A DNA stretch of 36,543 nt. It comes from a virus. A model generated the notes under the pieces. The model saw nothing but the letters and a program-made list of their open reading frames with translations, ran no database searches and was not told where the DNA came from. Below are positions 6,828 through 17,500 of this stretch, piece after piece. The translations under genes were made by a program, and so were the position numbers. Positions within the stretch are counted from its first letter, which is position 1, and the number at the start of each line of letters is the position of its first letter. The stretch is from the IMG/VR virus record IMGVR_UViG_3300018426_000070, positions 1-36,543 of that record. One strand, 5' to 3'.

Positions 6828-9430
6828 TGGCAGGAATGAGTAGAACACAAGGAAGATCAGTAAGGCCTACACAACCTCTAAGTCCAGGTCCGTTTGAAGC
6901 TATTGTAATTAACAATCTTGATACAAAATACATGGGTACACTACAGGTTGAATTGCTAAAACAGTCTGCTTCGGGTAACCAACCAGAAAGATCAGGACAA
7001 ATATTTGAAGCAAGTTATTTGAGTCCCTTTTACAATGTAACACCAGTTTCTCAATCATCAAGAAATGAAGGTTATAGACACACACAACAAAGTTCAGGAT
7101 TTTGGGCAGTGCCACCTGATGTTGGTACAAGAGTTCTTGTAATTTTTGCAGAAGGAAATACAAGCAAGTGTTATTGGATAGGATGTATCCAAGACGAATT
7201 TATGAATTTTATGGTACCCGGAAATTCTTCAACAGCAAATTTGCGAGACTTTCCGAAAAAAGCACCAGCCGCAGAATTTAATAAATTTATTCATCAAACT
7301 CCATCAGATCCTACAACAGTGCAAAAATCTGTTCATTTAGATTTGGCAAAAAGTCTTATACAAAGTGGTTTAATTGAAGACGAAGTAAGGGGAATCACAA
7401 CATCAAGTGCTAGAAGAGATATTCCGAGTGCAGTATTTGGATGGAGTACACCAGGACCTTTAGATAAAAGAGAAGGTGCTCCAAAAGCTGAAATTGGACA
7501 CGAAGGTACTAAAGTAAGCATGTTCAAAAGTAGATTAGGCGGTTCTAGTTTTGTAATGGACGACGGTGATGATAAATTTTTACGTATAGGTAAACCTTGG
7601 GAAACACCTATGCAATATATAAATTTAGAGGCTAGAGAAGATGGCGGCGATCCTACACTTCCTCACAATGAGCATGTCCGATTAAGAACACGTACAGGAC
7701 ACCAAATTGTGTTGCACAATACTGAAGATTTAATTTACATTAGTAACAGTAGAGGAACAGCGTGGATTGAACTTACAAGTAACGGAAAAATTGATATTTA
7801 CAGTAGAGATAGTATTAGTGTAAGATCTCAAGAAGATATTAATTTTACGGCAGATAAAGATGTTAACATTACAGCTGGTCAAACATTTAATCTTGTAGCA
7901 GATAAAATTAAAACAAGCACTATTAACAGCACCAATATGGTAAGCGGTACACAGTTTAGTGTAAATGCAAGTGCTGATATAAGTATGCAAACCAACACTA
8001 ATATGATACTATATGCGACTAACGAAGGTAGTATTGTTGCAGGTGCAAAACAAAGTGTTATATCTGGAGAAAATTTAGCTCTTGGTAGTGCAACAGGTGT
8101 AGGTATAGAAGGTTGTGGATATGTAAACATTACTACTGATGGAGATTACAATTTAAAAGCATTAGGAAATATTAAAGTATTAGCAGAAGCCGAGATTTCG
8201 CAAAAAAGTGCATTAGCAACGAAAATAGAAGCAGGGAATATTTTTCATGTTAAGAGTGTAGGCACTATGACACTACGATCTGATGCTACACAAAATTTAC
8301 ATGCTGGTGCAAACATGGTAATATATGCTGACGGAAACGATATTGATATTCAAGGATCAACTCCTCCAGCGCCGCAAGCACCTGCAGAAGCAGTTATTCC
8401 ACCTGCTCCAAATATTGTAGATCCTACTCCTCCTGAATTAGCAAGAGAAACAAGTAGACGTCCTTCACAAGAACCTTGGTTTGAACATGAACATTTAGAT
8501 CCAGTAAAATATAGTTCAGATAATATACGTGCAGGAAACTCACAACCTGAAACTTATCCTCCTAGCACTCCAGATACATTTGCTAGAGGACCTGGAGGAA
8601 CAGTTGTACTTTCAGGATCTCAACCAAATAGTTACAATACCTCAGGAACAGCACCGGAAGGAAGTGCAAGATTTGATCCTGTAGGAGCGGCAAATATTCC
8701 ACCTGATCCAGAACCTGTAAAAGTAAGTAAACAAGAGTTATCTCGTGTATTTGCACAAGCTCTTTATGCAGAAGGATTTACAGAAGAACAAGTTTACTCT
8801 GCTATTGCTTGTGCTGAAACTGAATCCGGATTAGAATTGAAAACTGAAGGCGGATATGGCGGAACAAGCAACGATAGAATACGTAGTATTTTTAGCAGTA
8901 CACGACAACTTAGTGATTCTGCACTAACAGAACTTAAAGCTGATAAAGCACAATTTTTTGAATATGTTTACGGTAATCAACATAGACTTGGACGTAACAT
9001 GGGCAATACAACAGCAGGTGATGGTGCTAAATTTATCGGAAGAGGACTTATACAGCTAACAGGTAAAGGCAATCACGAACGTTATGGTAAACTTGCTGGA
9101 CTTACAAAAGAAGAGTTAGTGTCAGATTATAATCCATTCGGTGTAGAAATTGTAGATGATCCTACGTTGATGCTTACAGATGTAGCAAAGAGTGTTGCTG
9201 TTACTGCCGCATACCTTAAAGAAAGATATAGAGATTTTGGTAGAGGTGTTTTAGGAAACTTTAGAATGGCCATTGCTGGTACAGAAGGCGGATTTAATCT
9301 TGGCTATCCAAAAGATCAAGGTTACTATCAAGCTAAGTTTTTGTCTAATGGTAGATATGATCCTGATTGGGTAAGAAGTCCAATATTAGTAGCAAGTATA
9401 GATCCAAATTTGAATAGTGGAGTAAGTTAA
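6827..9430 (+). CDS. 5: gp5-like baseplate spike with C-terminal GH19-type lysozyme domain
   Basis: A protein of 867 residues starting at 6827 within the TAATG overlap; an in-frame ATG at 6809 lies inside the hub gene and is unlikely. Residues about 20-160 are the gp5/VgrG-type OB-fold (GPFEAIVINNLDTKYMGTLQ; GFWAVPPDVGTRVLVIFAEGN). Residues about 283-510 are a run of short beta repeats typical of the trimeric needle (VNITAGQTFNLVADK, AGANMVIYADGNDIDIQG). A Pro-rich linker follows (about 511-545). Residues about 633-867 are GH19-like: AETES with candidate catalytic Glu664, VYGNQHRLGRN, then GRGLIQLTGKGNHERYG near 738. The needle punctures the outer membrane and the enzyme locally cuts peptidoglycan glycan strands. 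T4 gp5 instead has a T4-type lysozyme between the OB-fold and the needle. Confidence 0.9.
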   Translation: MAGMSRTQGRSVRPTQPLSPGPFEAIVINNLDTKYMGTLQVELLKQSASGNQPERSGQIFEASYLSPFYNVTPVSQSSRNEGYRHTQQSSGFWAVPPDVGTRVLVIFAEGNTSKCYWIGCIQDEFMNFMVPGNSSTANLRDFPKKAPAAEFNKFIHQTPSDPTTVQKSVHLDLAKSLIQSGLIEDEVRGITTSSARRDIPSAVFGWSTPGPLDKREGAPKAEIGHEGTKVSMFKSRLGGSSFVMDDGDDKFLRIGKPWETPMQYINLEAREDGGDPTLPHNEHVRLRTRTGHQIVLHNTEDLIYISNSRGTAWIELTSNGKIDIYSRDSISVRSQEDINFTADKDVNITAGQTFNLVADKIKTSTINSTNMVSGTQFSVNASADISMQTNTNMILYATNEGSIVAGAKQSVISGENLALGSATGVGIEGCGYVNITTDGDYNLKALGNIKVLAEAEISQKSALATKIEAGNIFHVKSVGTMTLRSDATQNLHAGANMVIYADGNDIDIQGSTPPAPQAPAEAVIPPAPNIVDPTPPELARETSRRPSQEPWFEHEHLDPVKYSSDNIRAGNSQPETYPPSTPDTFARGPGGTVVLSGSQPNSYNTSGTAPEGSARFDPVGAANIPPDPEPVKVSKQELSRVFAQALYAEGFTEEQVYSAIACAETESGLELKTEGGYGGTSNDRIRSIFSSTRQLSDSALTELKADKAQFFEYVYGNQHRLGRNMGNTTAGDGAKFIGRGLIQLTGKGNHERYGKLAGLTKEELVSDYNPFGVEIVDDPTLMLTDVAKSVAVTAAYLKERYRDFGRGVLGNFRMAIAGTEGGFNLGYPKDQGYYQAKFLSNGRYDPDWVRSPILVASIDPNLNSGVS

Positions 9431-9431
9431 A

Positions 9432-10193
9432 ATGTGTCAAGTGTATATTCCTTTTAGCCCGGTAGTAAATCCTGCACAAATACAGGATAATGCCGCCTGG
9501 AACGATTTACTAGAAGCAAACAGATATGATTACCTTGATTTAGAAGGAGATTATCCTAGCACAGGTCCTGGTAGTAGAGCTTACACAGGAAGCAACAGTA
9601 CAAATTTACCTCCGCTTGATCCTAATATTACTCCAGGACCATTACCATCTGGACCAGGTTATGAAAGATTAGATGCACTTTTAAAAAATGTTCTCACTCA
9701 AGACTGGAAAGAAAGAGGAAATCCAGGCAATCCTAGGATATTAGAATGTTACAAAGTTTGTGGAAATGCGTACACACAAGATAGTAGTGCTATGACATAC
9801 GCATGGTGTGCGGCTTTTGTAAGTTGGGCTTTGTATACTGCACAAATACCAGTCAATCCTACAATGTCAAGTCAAGCATGGTACAACTGGGGTAGCGAAG
9901 TTGATTGGAGAGACACAGGAAAAATACGTAAATGGGACGTTGTAATATTCAAATCAAAAACACGTAGCGGAGGACACATAGGATTTATTCAAGAAATTAC
10001 AAGCAATGGTGTAATAAAAGTTTTAGGTGGAAACCAAGGCAATGATGCAAAAGTATCAAATTATAGATTTAACAGCAACAGTCAATATGTGAGAAGTGTA
10101 AAAAGAAACTGGAGTTTACCTGCCGAAGCAGATGTTCCAATTGATGGATCAACAGCAGTAACAACTACAGGATCAGAGGATACAACAGTATAA
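9432..10193 (+). CDS. Virion-associated peptidoglycan hydrolase, TIGR02594/CHAP-like cysteine peptidase
   Basis: A protein of 253 residues. Residues 1-75 are Pro/Gly/Asn-rich and probably flexible. The catalytic part (about 78-230) has WCAAFVSWAL with Cys126 as nucleophile, SQAWYNWG, WDVVIFKSKTRSGGHIGF with His182, and LGGNQGNDAKVSNY with Asn201. This Cys-His-Asn arrangement matches the NlpC/P60-CHAP-related TIGR02594 family, which hydrolyses peptide cross-links or the amide bond in murein. It starts one base after the gp5 stop and overlaps the PAAR gene by TAATG, so it is probably built into or delivered by the spike complex. It has no signal peptide and no holin neighbour, which argues against a classical endolysin, though dual use cannot be excluded. 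Confidence 0.82.
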   Translation: MCQVYIPFSPVVNPAQIQDNAAWNDLLEANRYDYLDLEGDYPSTGPGSRAYTGSNSTNLPPLDPNITPGPLPSGPGYERLDALLKNVLTQDWKERGNPGNPRILECYKVCGNAYTQDSSAMTYAWCAAFVSWALYTAQIPVNPTMSSQAWYNWGSEVDWRDTGKIRKWDVVIFKSKTRSGGHIGFIQEITSNGVIKVLGGNQGNDAKVSNYRFNSNSQYVRSVKRNWSLPAEADVPIDGSTAVTTTGSEDTTV

Positions 10194-10495
10194 TGCCAGA
10201 AGTAGCAAGACAAGGAGATACAGTAAGCACAGGACATAGTTGTACAGGTACTACAACACTTGATGCACCTAGTCAAACATTTGTAAAAATACAAGGAGAA
10301 CTTGTGTGTAGAAAAGGCGACTTGACAGTATCTCATCCTGCACCACCTAATCCACCTTGCCCAGACCACACTGCGGCTATAGCAGGAAGTAGTTCAGTTG
10401 TAAAGATCGTGGGTGCATATGTAGCAAGGAAAAACGATGCATGTGATAATGACAAAATAACAAGCGGCGCAAGTTTTGTAAACATAGGACAATAA
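10193..10495 (+). CDS. PAAR-domain spike-tip protein (gp5.4-like)
   Basis: A protein of 100 residues. It starts MPEVARQGDTVSTGHSCTG, the classic PAAR opening, and continues with FVKIQGELVCRKGDLTVSH, PPCPDHTAAIAGSSSVVKI and ARKNDACDNDKITSGASFVNIG. Histidines and cysteines (GHSC, VSHP, PPCPDH) are candidates for metal binding at the point. PAAR proteins cap the beta-helical needle and sharpen it for membrane piercing. Location after gp5 and the hydrolase fits. The ATG overlaps the hydrolase stop (TAATG), and its own stop lies inside an ATAAATA element just before gp25. Confidence 0.9.
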   Translation: MPEVARQGDTVSTGHSCTGTTTLDAPSQTFVKIQGELVCRKGDLTVSHPAPPNPPCPDHTAAIAGSSSVVKIVGAYVARKNDACDNDKITSGASFVNIGQ

Positions 10496-10498
10496 ATA
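10492..10498 (+). promoter_or_regulatory. ATAAATA element overlapping the PAAR stop codon (doubtful promoter for gp25)
   Basis: ATAAATA contains the PAAR stop codon and ends four bases before the gp25 ATG. With T4 late-promoter geometry the transcript would begin at about 10504, inside the gp25 start codon, so it cannot give a normal leader. It may be a chance match or may serve only distal genes. Confidence 0.25.
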
Positions 10499-10502
10499 CA
10501 GT

Positions 10503-10949
10503 ATGAGCACTATAGAAAAAAATTTATACAAAAGAATTGCTGTTAATAGTAACACAAATAGGCCAAAACCTGTTGTGTCTAGCAAAGCATATAGAGGGCT
10601 TTCAACAGTAAATCCTGCACAAAAAAGTACTACACTTTATGATCTTGCTCTAATCAAACAGGACTTGATTAACCATTTTCATATACGTCAAGGTGAAAAA
10701 TTAGAAAATCCTGAATTTGGTACTATTATATGGGACGCTTTGTACGAACCATTTACAGATGATTTAAAAAAAGCTATTGCAGAGAATGTAACAAATATAG
10801 TAAATTATGACCCTAGATTACAGGTCAATGGCATATCAGTATCAACATATGAGAGTGGAATACAAATTGAAGTTGATCTAACATATTTGCCCTACAATAT
10901 TTCCGAAAAAATGCGTCTAGATTTTGACGAAAACAACGGACTTATCTAA
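10503..10949 (+). CDS. 25: gp25-like baseplate wedge subunit
   Basis: A protein of 148 residues (T4 gp25 is 132). The GPW/gp25 fold is recognisable from LYDLALIKQDLINHFHIRQG, then NPEFGTIIWDALYEPFTDD, IVNYDPRLQVNGISVSTYE and IQIEVDLTYLPYNISEKMRLDF. gp25-type proteins start sheath polymerisation at the baseplate and are found in contractile injection systems generally. It follows the PAAR gene by 7 bases and precedes gp6, the usual wedge partner. AGGA at 10486-10489 is a possible ribosome binding site, somewhat far from the ATG. The first 45 residues are basic and probably extended. Confidence 0.92.
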   Translation: MSTIEKNLYKRIAVNSNTNRPKPVVSSKAYRGLSTVNPAQKSTTLYDLALIKQDLINHFHIRQGEKLENPEFGTIIWDALYEPFTDDLKKAIAENVTNIVNYDPRLQVNGISVSTYESGIQIEVDLTYLPYNISEKMRLDFDENNGLI

Positions 10950-10979
10950 CAAAATAATATACGCACTTTACAATCTCAA

Positions 10980-10986
10980 ATAAATA
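10980..10986 (+). promoter_or_regulatory. Late-promoter-like element ATAAATA upstream of gp6
   Basis: ATAAATA followed by C lies in the 61-base gap between gp25 and gp6. The predicted start near 10992 leaves a leader of about 19 bases with a purine-rich AAGGA before the ATG at 11011. No hairpin terminator is visible in the gap. Confidence 0.65.
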
Positions 10987-11010
10987 CAATAGTTAACTAA
11001 GGAATGTAAT

Positions 11011-14000
11011 ATGTCATCAACAGACAGACAAAATCGATTATTGGTTGCCGAAGATTGGAAACGCATATATCAAAGTTTTAAGAACGCAGATTTTCAAAGT
11101 TATGACTTTGACAATTTACGCAGAACAATGATAAACTACCTCAGACAAAATTATCCTGAGGATTTTAATGATTATATTGAAAGTTCAGAATACCTAGCAC
11201 TAATTGATCTAATTGCATTCCTAGGACAAAATATAAGTTTCCGTGTTGATTTAAATGCTAGAGAAAACTTCCTTGAATTAGCAGAACGTCGCGAAAGCGT
11301 ACTACGTCTAGCAAGACTATTGTCTTATAATCCTAAAAGAAATCAATCAGCGACTGGCATGTTAAAAATTGATAGTATTAATACAAGTGAAGATGTACTA
11401 GACAGTAATAATTTTAACCTTGCAGGACAAAGAATTAATTGGAATGATCCAAGTAATCCTGATTGGTATGAACAATTTATTAAAGTAATGAATGCTTGTT
11501 TGGGAGGACAAAATCAATTTGGCAAACCATTAAAAATTGAAACAGTAGCAAGCATACCGCACTATCAATATAGATTTAATGCTCTAAACACAGATAGACC
11601 TATCTATACATACAGTTCTACAGTGCAAGGACAAACACTACCATTTGAAGTTGTTAGTAGTGATTTAGAATCTGGTACAGTGTCTGAAGAACTTCCTATT
11701 GTTGGTAACAGTCTAGCATGTTTGTACAAAGATGACAATCAAGGACCAGCAAGTACTAATACAGGATTCTTCTTACAGTTTAAACAAGGAACACTCGACG
11801 AAGGAGAGTTTGCAGTAACAAATCCAACTACAAATCAAATTATTGATATTGATGCAATCAACATTAACGATAAAGATGTTTGGTTGTTTGAGCTAGACGA
11901 TACAGGACAAGAAGTTGCAGAATGGACTAAAGTAGATGCAGTTGAAGGTAACAATGTCATTTATAATAGTATTAATAAAAATATAAGAAATTTATTTGCT
12001 GTCAAAACAAGAATTCAAGATAGGATTAGTTTAGTTTTTAGTGATGGTGTTTTTGGAAATCTGCCAAAAGGAAGATTTAAAGCTGTTTATAGAACAGGCG
12101 CAAATCAAAGATACACAATTAAACCTGAAGAAATGCAAAACATAAGGATTTTAATTCCCTATCTAAGCAAAACAGGTATACCTGAAACGTTAACAATTAC
12201 TGCAAGTTTAAATAATACAGTATCTAATGCTAGTGTAAGTGAAACAAATGCAAGTATAAAAGCAAATGCACCTGCAACATTTTATACACAAAATAGAATG
12301 ATAACAGCAGAAGATTATAATGTTGCACCATTAGGTATAAGCCAAGAAATAGTAAAAGTAAAAAGTGTTAACAGAAATGCTAGTGGAATAAGTAGATATT
12401 TTGATCTAAAAGATACAACAGGAAAATACAGTAGCACAAACTTGTATGCAAACGACGGTGTTATCTATAAGCAAACAAAAGATCTAAGAACAAGTTTTGA
12501 TTTTATTACACAAACTGATATCGAGAGTGCAATAACTAATGTAATTGAACCTATTATAAGAGATAGAAAAATACAAAATTATTATCTTGCAAACTTTACA
12601 AAAATTTTAACGTCTGATTTAGACGCTTCATGGGTATCAAGCACAGCAGATACAAACAGAACAACAGGTTATTTTACACAACAACCAGAAGCAAGTAACC
12701 CAAATGCGTTTGCATATCCTGTTAATACATTTACTGCAAACAATTTAAGATTTGTAGAACCGGGAACACTCTTAAAATTTGTTGCACCGCAAGGCTATCA
12801 TTTTATGACTAATAAGAAAAACATTTTGATGGCAGGTCAAAGCAATCATCCTGGTGCAGTGGATTATCTTTGGACAAAAGTTATTAGTGTATCAGGTAAT
12901 GGAACAATTATAGCAGACAACGGATTAGGACCGATTGTTTTAAATGATATTATTCCTACTGATGCAATCCTTCAAGAAGTTAAACCTAAGTTAGCAAACG
13001 TAATTATTGATGCAGTTAAAACACAAATTATTGACCAAGCGTTTGCAACCAACACATTTGGTTTAAGATATGATGTAGAAACAAGAACTTGGCGATTAAT
13101 TACAAATCAAAATATAGATACTGTTTCTTCGTTTAGCACAGGTAAATCAGGTGATACAAGCAATCAAAATCTAGATGCAAGTTGGTTACTATATTTTAAA
13201 ACTGATGGTGAAAAATATGATATCACTTATCGTACATTAACGTATGTTTTTGAAAGTGATAAAGAAATAAAATTCTTTTATGATAGCACCAACAAAACAT
13301 ATGATAATTTGACAGGAAAAATTATTAAAGATAAAGTTGAAGTTTTAGAAATCAATCCAAAACCGGATACTACAAGCCCACTTACAAGAAGTTATGATTT
13401 TGAAGTGGTTAAAGAATATAGAGATGCAGAAGGTTATATTGATACTAAAAAAATAGAAATTGGATTTTTTGATGTAGACGATGACGGTGTTGTGGATAAT
13501 CCTGAAGGATTTGTAGACATTGTTGCAGAAACTGTTAATCCTGCAGAAAAATATATATTTGTTAAAAAATACATCACTACAGACCAAGTTGAGGATTTCA
13601 AATTTGTAGACGCTACAGAAGAAGGCATTAATATTGTTGCTTCTACAAGTGCTATAGGTGCATATAGTCAATACAATGCTGGACAACTATTTTTTGATAG
13701 ATCAACTTCATTATTTTACAAACTAGACAATGCCAAGAAAAATTTAAACATTATTGAAGATTATAGAGGTTACATTGGTAGAGATAAACTTAAATTCCGT
13801 TACCTACACAGTGCTGATTACAATCAAAGAATTGATCCTGCGGCTTCGAATATTATTGACACATATTTGCTAACAAGAAGTTATGATACTTTTTATAGAC
13901 AATGGTTAGCAGGAGATATAGCACAAAAACCAATTCCTGCAAGTGCGGATCAATTGTTCCAAAGCTATGGTACAGAATTAGATAAGATAAAAAGTATAAG

Positions 14001-14535
14001 TGATGAAGTAATTTATCATCCTGTAAAATATAAACCTTTATTTGGATCGAAAGCTGAGACAAGTTTGCAAGCAACATTTAAAATAGTAAAGAATCCTGAT
14101 ACAGTTGTAAATGACAATGAAATAAAATCAAGAGTAATTAGTGCCATTAACACATTCTTTAATTTAGATAATTGGGAATTTGGAGAAAGTTTTTACTTTA
14201 CTGAATTGAGTACATTTATTATGAATGAACTTACTCCAGACGTTGTTAGTATTGTAATTGTACCAAATGCAAGCGATCAGTCATTTGGTAGTTTGTTTGA
14301 AATAAAATCAGAAGCTGATGAAATTTTTGTAAACAGTGCAACAGTTAATAATGTAGAAATTATAGATGCAGTTACAGCAGGCAGACTAAAAGCAACAGGT
14401 AACGTAGTAACCGCAAGTCAAGAAACTGCAAACACTGGAGTTCAAAGTTCATCTTCAGGTAGTGTTATATCATCCGGCTCAACAGGAGGCGGCTTAGATA
14501 CAAATAGTAATTCCGGTGGAGGTTATGGTTACTAA
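11011..14535 (+). CDS. 6: gp6-like baseplate wedge subunit, expanded
   Basis: A protein of 1174 residues, much longer than T4 gp6 (660). The N-terminus is diagnostic: LRQNYPEDFNDYIESSEYLA, LIDLIAFLGQNISFRVDLNA, RENFLELAERRESVLRLARL, LSYNPKRNQSATG (about 47-120), as in the gp6/BaseplateJ family. A core near residues 300-480 includes FSDGVFGNLPKGRFKAVYR and TAEDYNVAPL, typical of gpJ-like domains. The C-terminal region (about 1030-1110) has VISAINTFFNLDNWEFGESF and ELTPDVVSIVIVP, also gp6-like. Extra length falls mainly between about 560 and 1000, and the end is a Ser/Gly-rich tail. gp6 dimers form the wedge ring that rearranges when the sheath contracts. The next gene overlaps by TAATG. Confidence 0.9.
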   Translation: MSSTDRQNRLLVAEDWKRIYQSFKNADFQSYDFDNLRRTMINYLRQNYPEDFNDYIESSEYLALIDLIAFLGQNISFRVDLNARENFLELAERRESVLRLARLLSYNPKRNQSATGMLKIDSINTSEDVLDSNNFNLAGQRINWNDPSNPDWYEQFIKVMNACLGGQNQFGKPLKIETVASIPHYQYRFNALNTDRPIYTYSSTVQGQTLPFEVVSSDLESGTVSEELPIVGNSLACLYKDDNQGPASTNTGFFLQFKQGTLDEGEFAVTNPTTNQIIDIDAININDKDVWLFELDDTGQEVAEWTKVDAVEGNNVIYNSINKNIRNLFAVKTRIQDRISLVFSDGVFGNLPKGRFKAVYRTGANQRYTIKPEEMQNIRILIPYLSKTGIPETLTITASLNNTVSNASVSETNASIKANAPATFYTQNRMITAEDYNVAPLGISQEIVKVKSVNRNASGISRYFDLKDTTGKYSSTNLYANDGVIYKQTKDLRTSFDFITQTDIESAITNVIEPIIRDRKIQNYYLANFTKILTSDLDASWVSSTADTNRTTGYFTQQPEASNPNAFAYPVNTFTANNLRFVEPGTLLKFVAPQGYHFMTNKKNILMAGQSNHPGAVDYLWTKVISVSGNGTIIADNGLGPIVLNDIIPTDAILQEVKPKLANVIIDAVKTQIIDQAFATNTFGLRYDVETRTWRLITNQNIDTVSSFSTGKSGDTSNQNLDASWLLYFKTDGEKYDITYRTLTYVFESDKEIKFFYDSTNKTYDNLTGKIIKDKVEVLEINPKPDTTSPLTRSYDFEVVKEYRDAEGYIDTKKIEIGFFDVDDDGVVDNPEGFVDIVAETVNPAEKYIFVKKYITTDQVEDFKFVDATEEGINIVASTSAIGAYSQYNAGQLFFDRSTSLFYKLDNAKKNLNIIEDYRGYIGRDKLKFRYLHSADYNQRIDPAASNIIDTYLLTRSYDTFYRQWLAGDIAQKPIPASADQLFQSYGTELDKIKSISDEVIYHPVKYKPLFGSKAETSLQATFKIVKNPDTVVNDNEIKSRVISAINTFFNLDNWEFGESFYFTELSTFIMNELTPDVVSIVIVPNASDQSFGSLFEIKSEADEIFVNSATVNNVEIIDAVTAGRLKATGNVVTASQETANTGVQSSSSGSVISSGSTGGGLDTNSNSGGGYGY

Positions 14536-17500
14536 TGGCATACGATAACAAGCAAAATGAAAGCCCGTTACCAGCTGGCGGCAAAAGAGGAAGAAAAACA
14601 AAAGACTTTCTTCCTAAGTATTTTCGTACTCCAAAAAATGAAAAGTTTTTAGATGGAACTTTAGATCAAATTACTCAACCGGGTGTTGCAGTAAAGTTAA
14701 ATGGTTATTACGGCAGACGTGATGCAAAAGCGTTTCGTGTTGCAGACAATTATGTAGAAGATATTAACTCTGACAGAGAAACATATCAATTAGAACCTGT
14801 AGTTGTAAATAAAGATTTATTAGACAATGTAAATTATTACAAAGATTATAATGATTATATTAACCAGTTAAGAAATTTTGGTAGTGATGTTACTAACCAT
14901 AGTAAACTTAATCAAGCAGAATATTATTCTTGGAATCCTAATGTAGATTGGGATAAACTTGTAAACTTTAGAGAATACTTTTGGCTACCAAACGGTCCAG
15001 CATCTGTACAAGTTGTAGGACAAAGCACAGAAATAGAAACTACTTTTTTAGTTAACAGTGTTCAAAATGATATTAGTCCTGCATTTGTTTTTAATAGTAA
15101 TTTAGAACAAAATGCAACTATTGAATTATTCAGAGGACAAACTTATAATTTTCAGGTAAGCACTCCTGAAATGAAATTCAGTATTAGAACAGAAAGAAAC
15201 TTAGATGATGAATTTATCTATGAAGATAATTCTTTAATTAATAATAATATAGAAGAAGGAACAATTACTTTTACTGTTCCTAACGATGCACCTAATAGAT
15301 TATATTATGTAGATAGTAACAATATCAATGCAGGCGGCATAATTAGAATATCTGATGCAGACGAAGCAACAGCAATAGATGTAGAAGCAGAAATATTAGG
15401 TAAAAAAACTTATAAAACTGCAAAAGGTTTTAATTTACAAAACGGAATGAAAATTAATTTTGCAGGAGATGTAACACCTGCAAAATTTGCGTTAGGTGAA
15501 TATATTGTAGAAGGTGTTGGTAGTTCAATTAAATTAATAAACGAGCAAGATTTAGTAATTAATCTTGCGTATGCTGACGATGTTCCTATACCGTTTGATG
15601 GACAAAGTTTTGATAGACTGCCTTATGGTAATGCGGCTAGTTACAGTGCTAATAAAGATTATATTGTAATTAACAGGGCATCTCCTGACAGGAACGCTTG
15701 GTCACGTAACAACAAATGGTTCCATCGTAGTGTTATCGAAAAAGCCGCAGAATTAAATGGTAATATAGTTGATATTGACCAATCACAAAGAGCTAAAAGA
15801 CCTATTATAGAATTCGAAGCTGGTATAAAATTAAATAATTTTGGAACACAATCGAAAGCATACGATATTGATATTATTGACACACAAAGTAAAGATGTGT
15901 TTAGTGACATTGAAGGCGGTGTAGGATATAATATTGACGGAGTAGATTTAACTGACGGCATGCGTGTATTGTTTGTTGCAGATACTGATATCCGTGTTAA
16001 TAATAAAATATATCTTGTTAAGTTTATCACACATAATAGAACAGTGCCACAAATTGCTCTTATAGAAGACACTAATGCAAATCCACAAAATAATGATGTA
16101 GTTCTAATTAAAAAAGGAACTGAAAACGGAGGAAAACATTGGTGGTATAATGGAACAAAGTGGATTAAAGGACAGGAAAAAACAAAATTAAATCAACAAC
16201 CGCATTTTGATTTATTTGACGAAAACGGTGTAAGTTTTAGTGATACATCTGTATATTCCACAACAACATTTGAAGGAACTAAATTATTTTCTTATGCTGT
16301 TGGTACAGGCACCGATGACGTCGAACTAGGGTTTCCTTTAGTTTACAGAGCATTAGAAAACGTAGGAGATATTACGTTTAATTTTGATCTAGTTACAAAC
16401 TCTTTTACATACCAAGAAAATAATAATGTAGTAAGCAAAAAAACAAAAGAAGGATTTTTGCGTAAGTATTCAGATATTAGTACGTTTGAATATAAAAATG
16501 GTTGGACAAAAGGTAAAAATGACCTAAGGCAAAAAGTTGTTGCACAATATAATATCGTAGATACTGCACAAGCATTTGAGATAGATGTTTATGATAAAAG
16601 CGGTCTTTTAACAGACTTAGATATTTCTGTATTAGTAGACAACAAGTATAGATATGACTGGAGTTTGTCAAAACAAAATGAAAAAGCTATTGTAACTTTC
16701 GACACACCTATTGAAGGCGAAGCAAAAGTTATTATTAAAACTCATAGTGCTACATCTAAAAATCAAAACGGACATTACGAATTTCCGTTTGGACTAGAAA
16801 GAAATAGTGCAAATAAAGATTTATCAACATTTACTTTAGGCGAAATTAACGATCATGTTTTTGGCATGATAGAAGACTTAAAAGATTTTAAAGGAGAGTT
16901 TCCCGGTAACAGTAACTTAGGTGACTTAGGAGATGTTAACCAATTTGGTAAAAAATTCTTACAACATGCAGGCCCTGCTGTATTACCTTTTTACCATATT
17001 ACAACACAAGGCGGCAACATAGTAAAAGCTATAGACTTTGCTAGAAAAGAATATAGAACATTTAAAAGATCTTTTATACAAATTGCTGACACATTAGGTT
17101 ATGAAGGACCTGTTAGACAACATGTTGATAGAATACTAAAGGAAGCATTCAAAACAAAAACTACTAATGATCCTTTTTATTTTAGTGACATGATTCCTTA
17201 CCAAGGTTATAAAAGATTAGAGTTTACAGTATACGATGAAGAAAATAACTTTTTTAGTTTAAGTGAAGTATTTGATTTATCAAAAATGTCAAATAAATCT
17301 GTACTAATTTATAAAAACGGACAACAATTAGCTTATGATATAGATTACACATTTAACAATGACGGATTTGCTGTAATAACTGCACCTAAAATAGAAGGTG
17401 ACAAAATAGAAATTTTTGAGTATGAAAGTACAGACGGAAGTTTTGTACCACCTACTCCTACAAAACTAGGTTTATATCCTAAGTTTTTGCCTAGAATAGA

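Noticed and set aside
15659-16072. Minus-strand open frame of 137 codons inside the giant gene
   Set aside because: It is a shadow of the giant protein's frame in AT-rich DNA with no recognisable motif. The other reverse frames inside the structural genes were rejected for the same reason.
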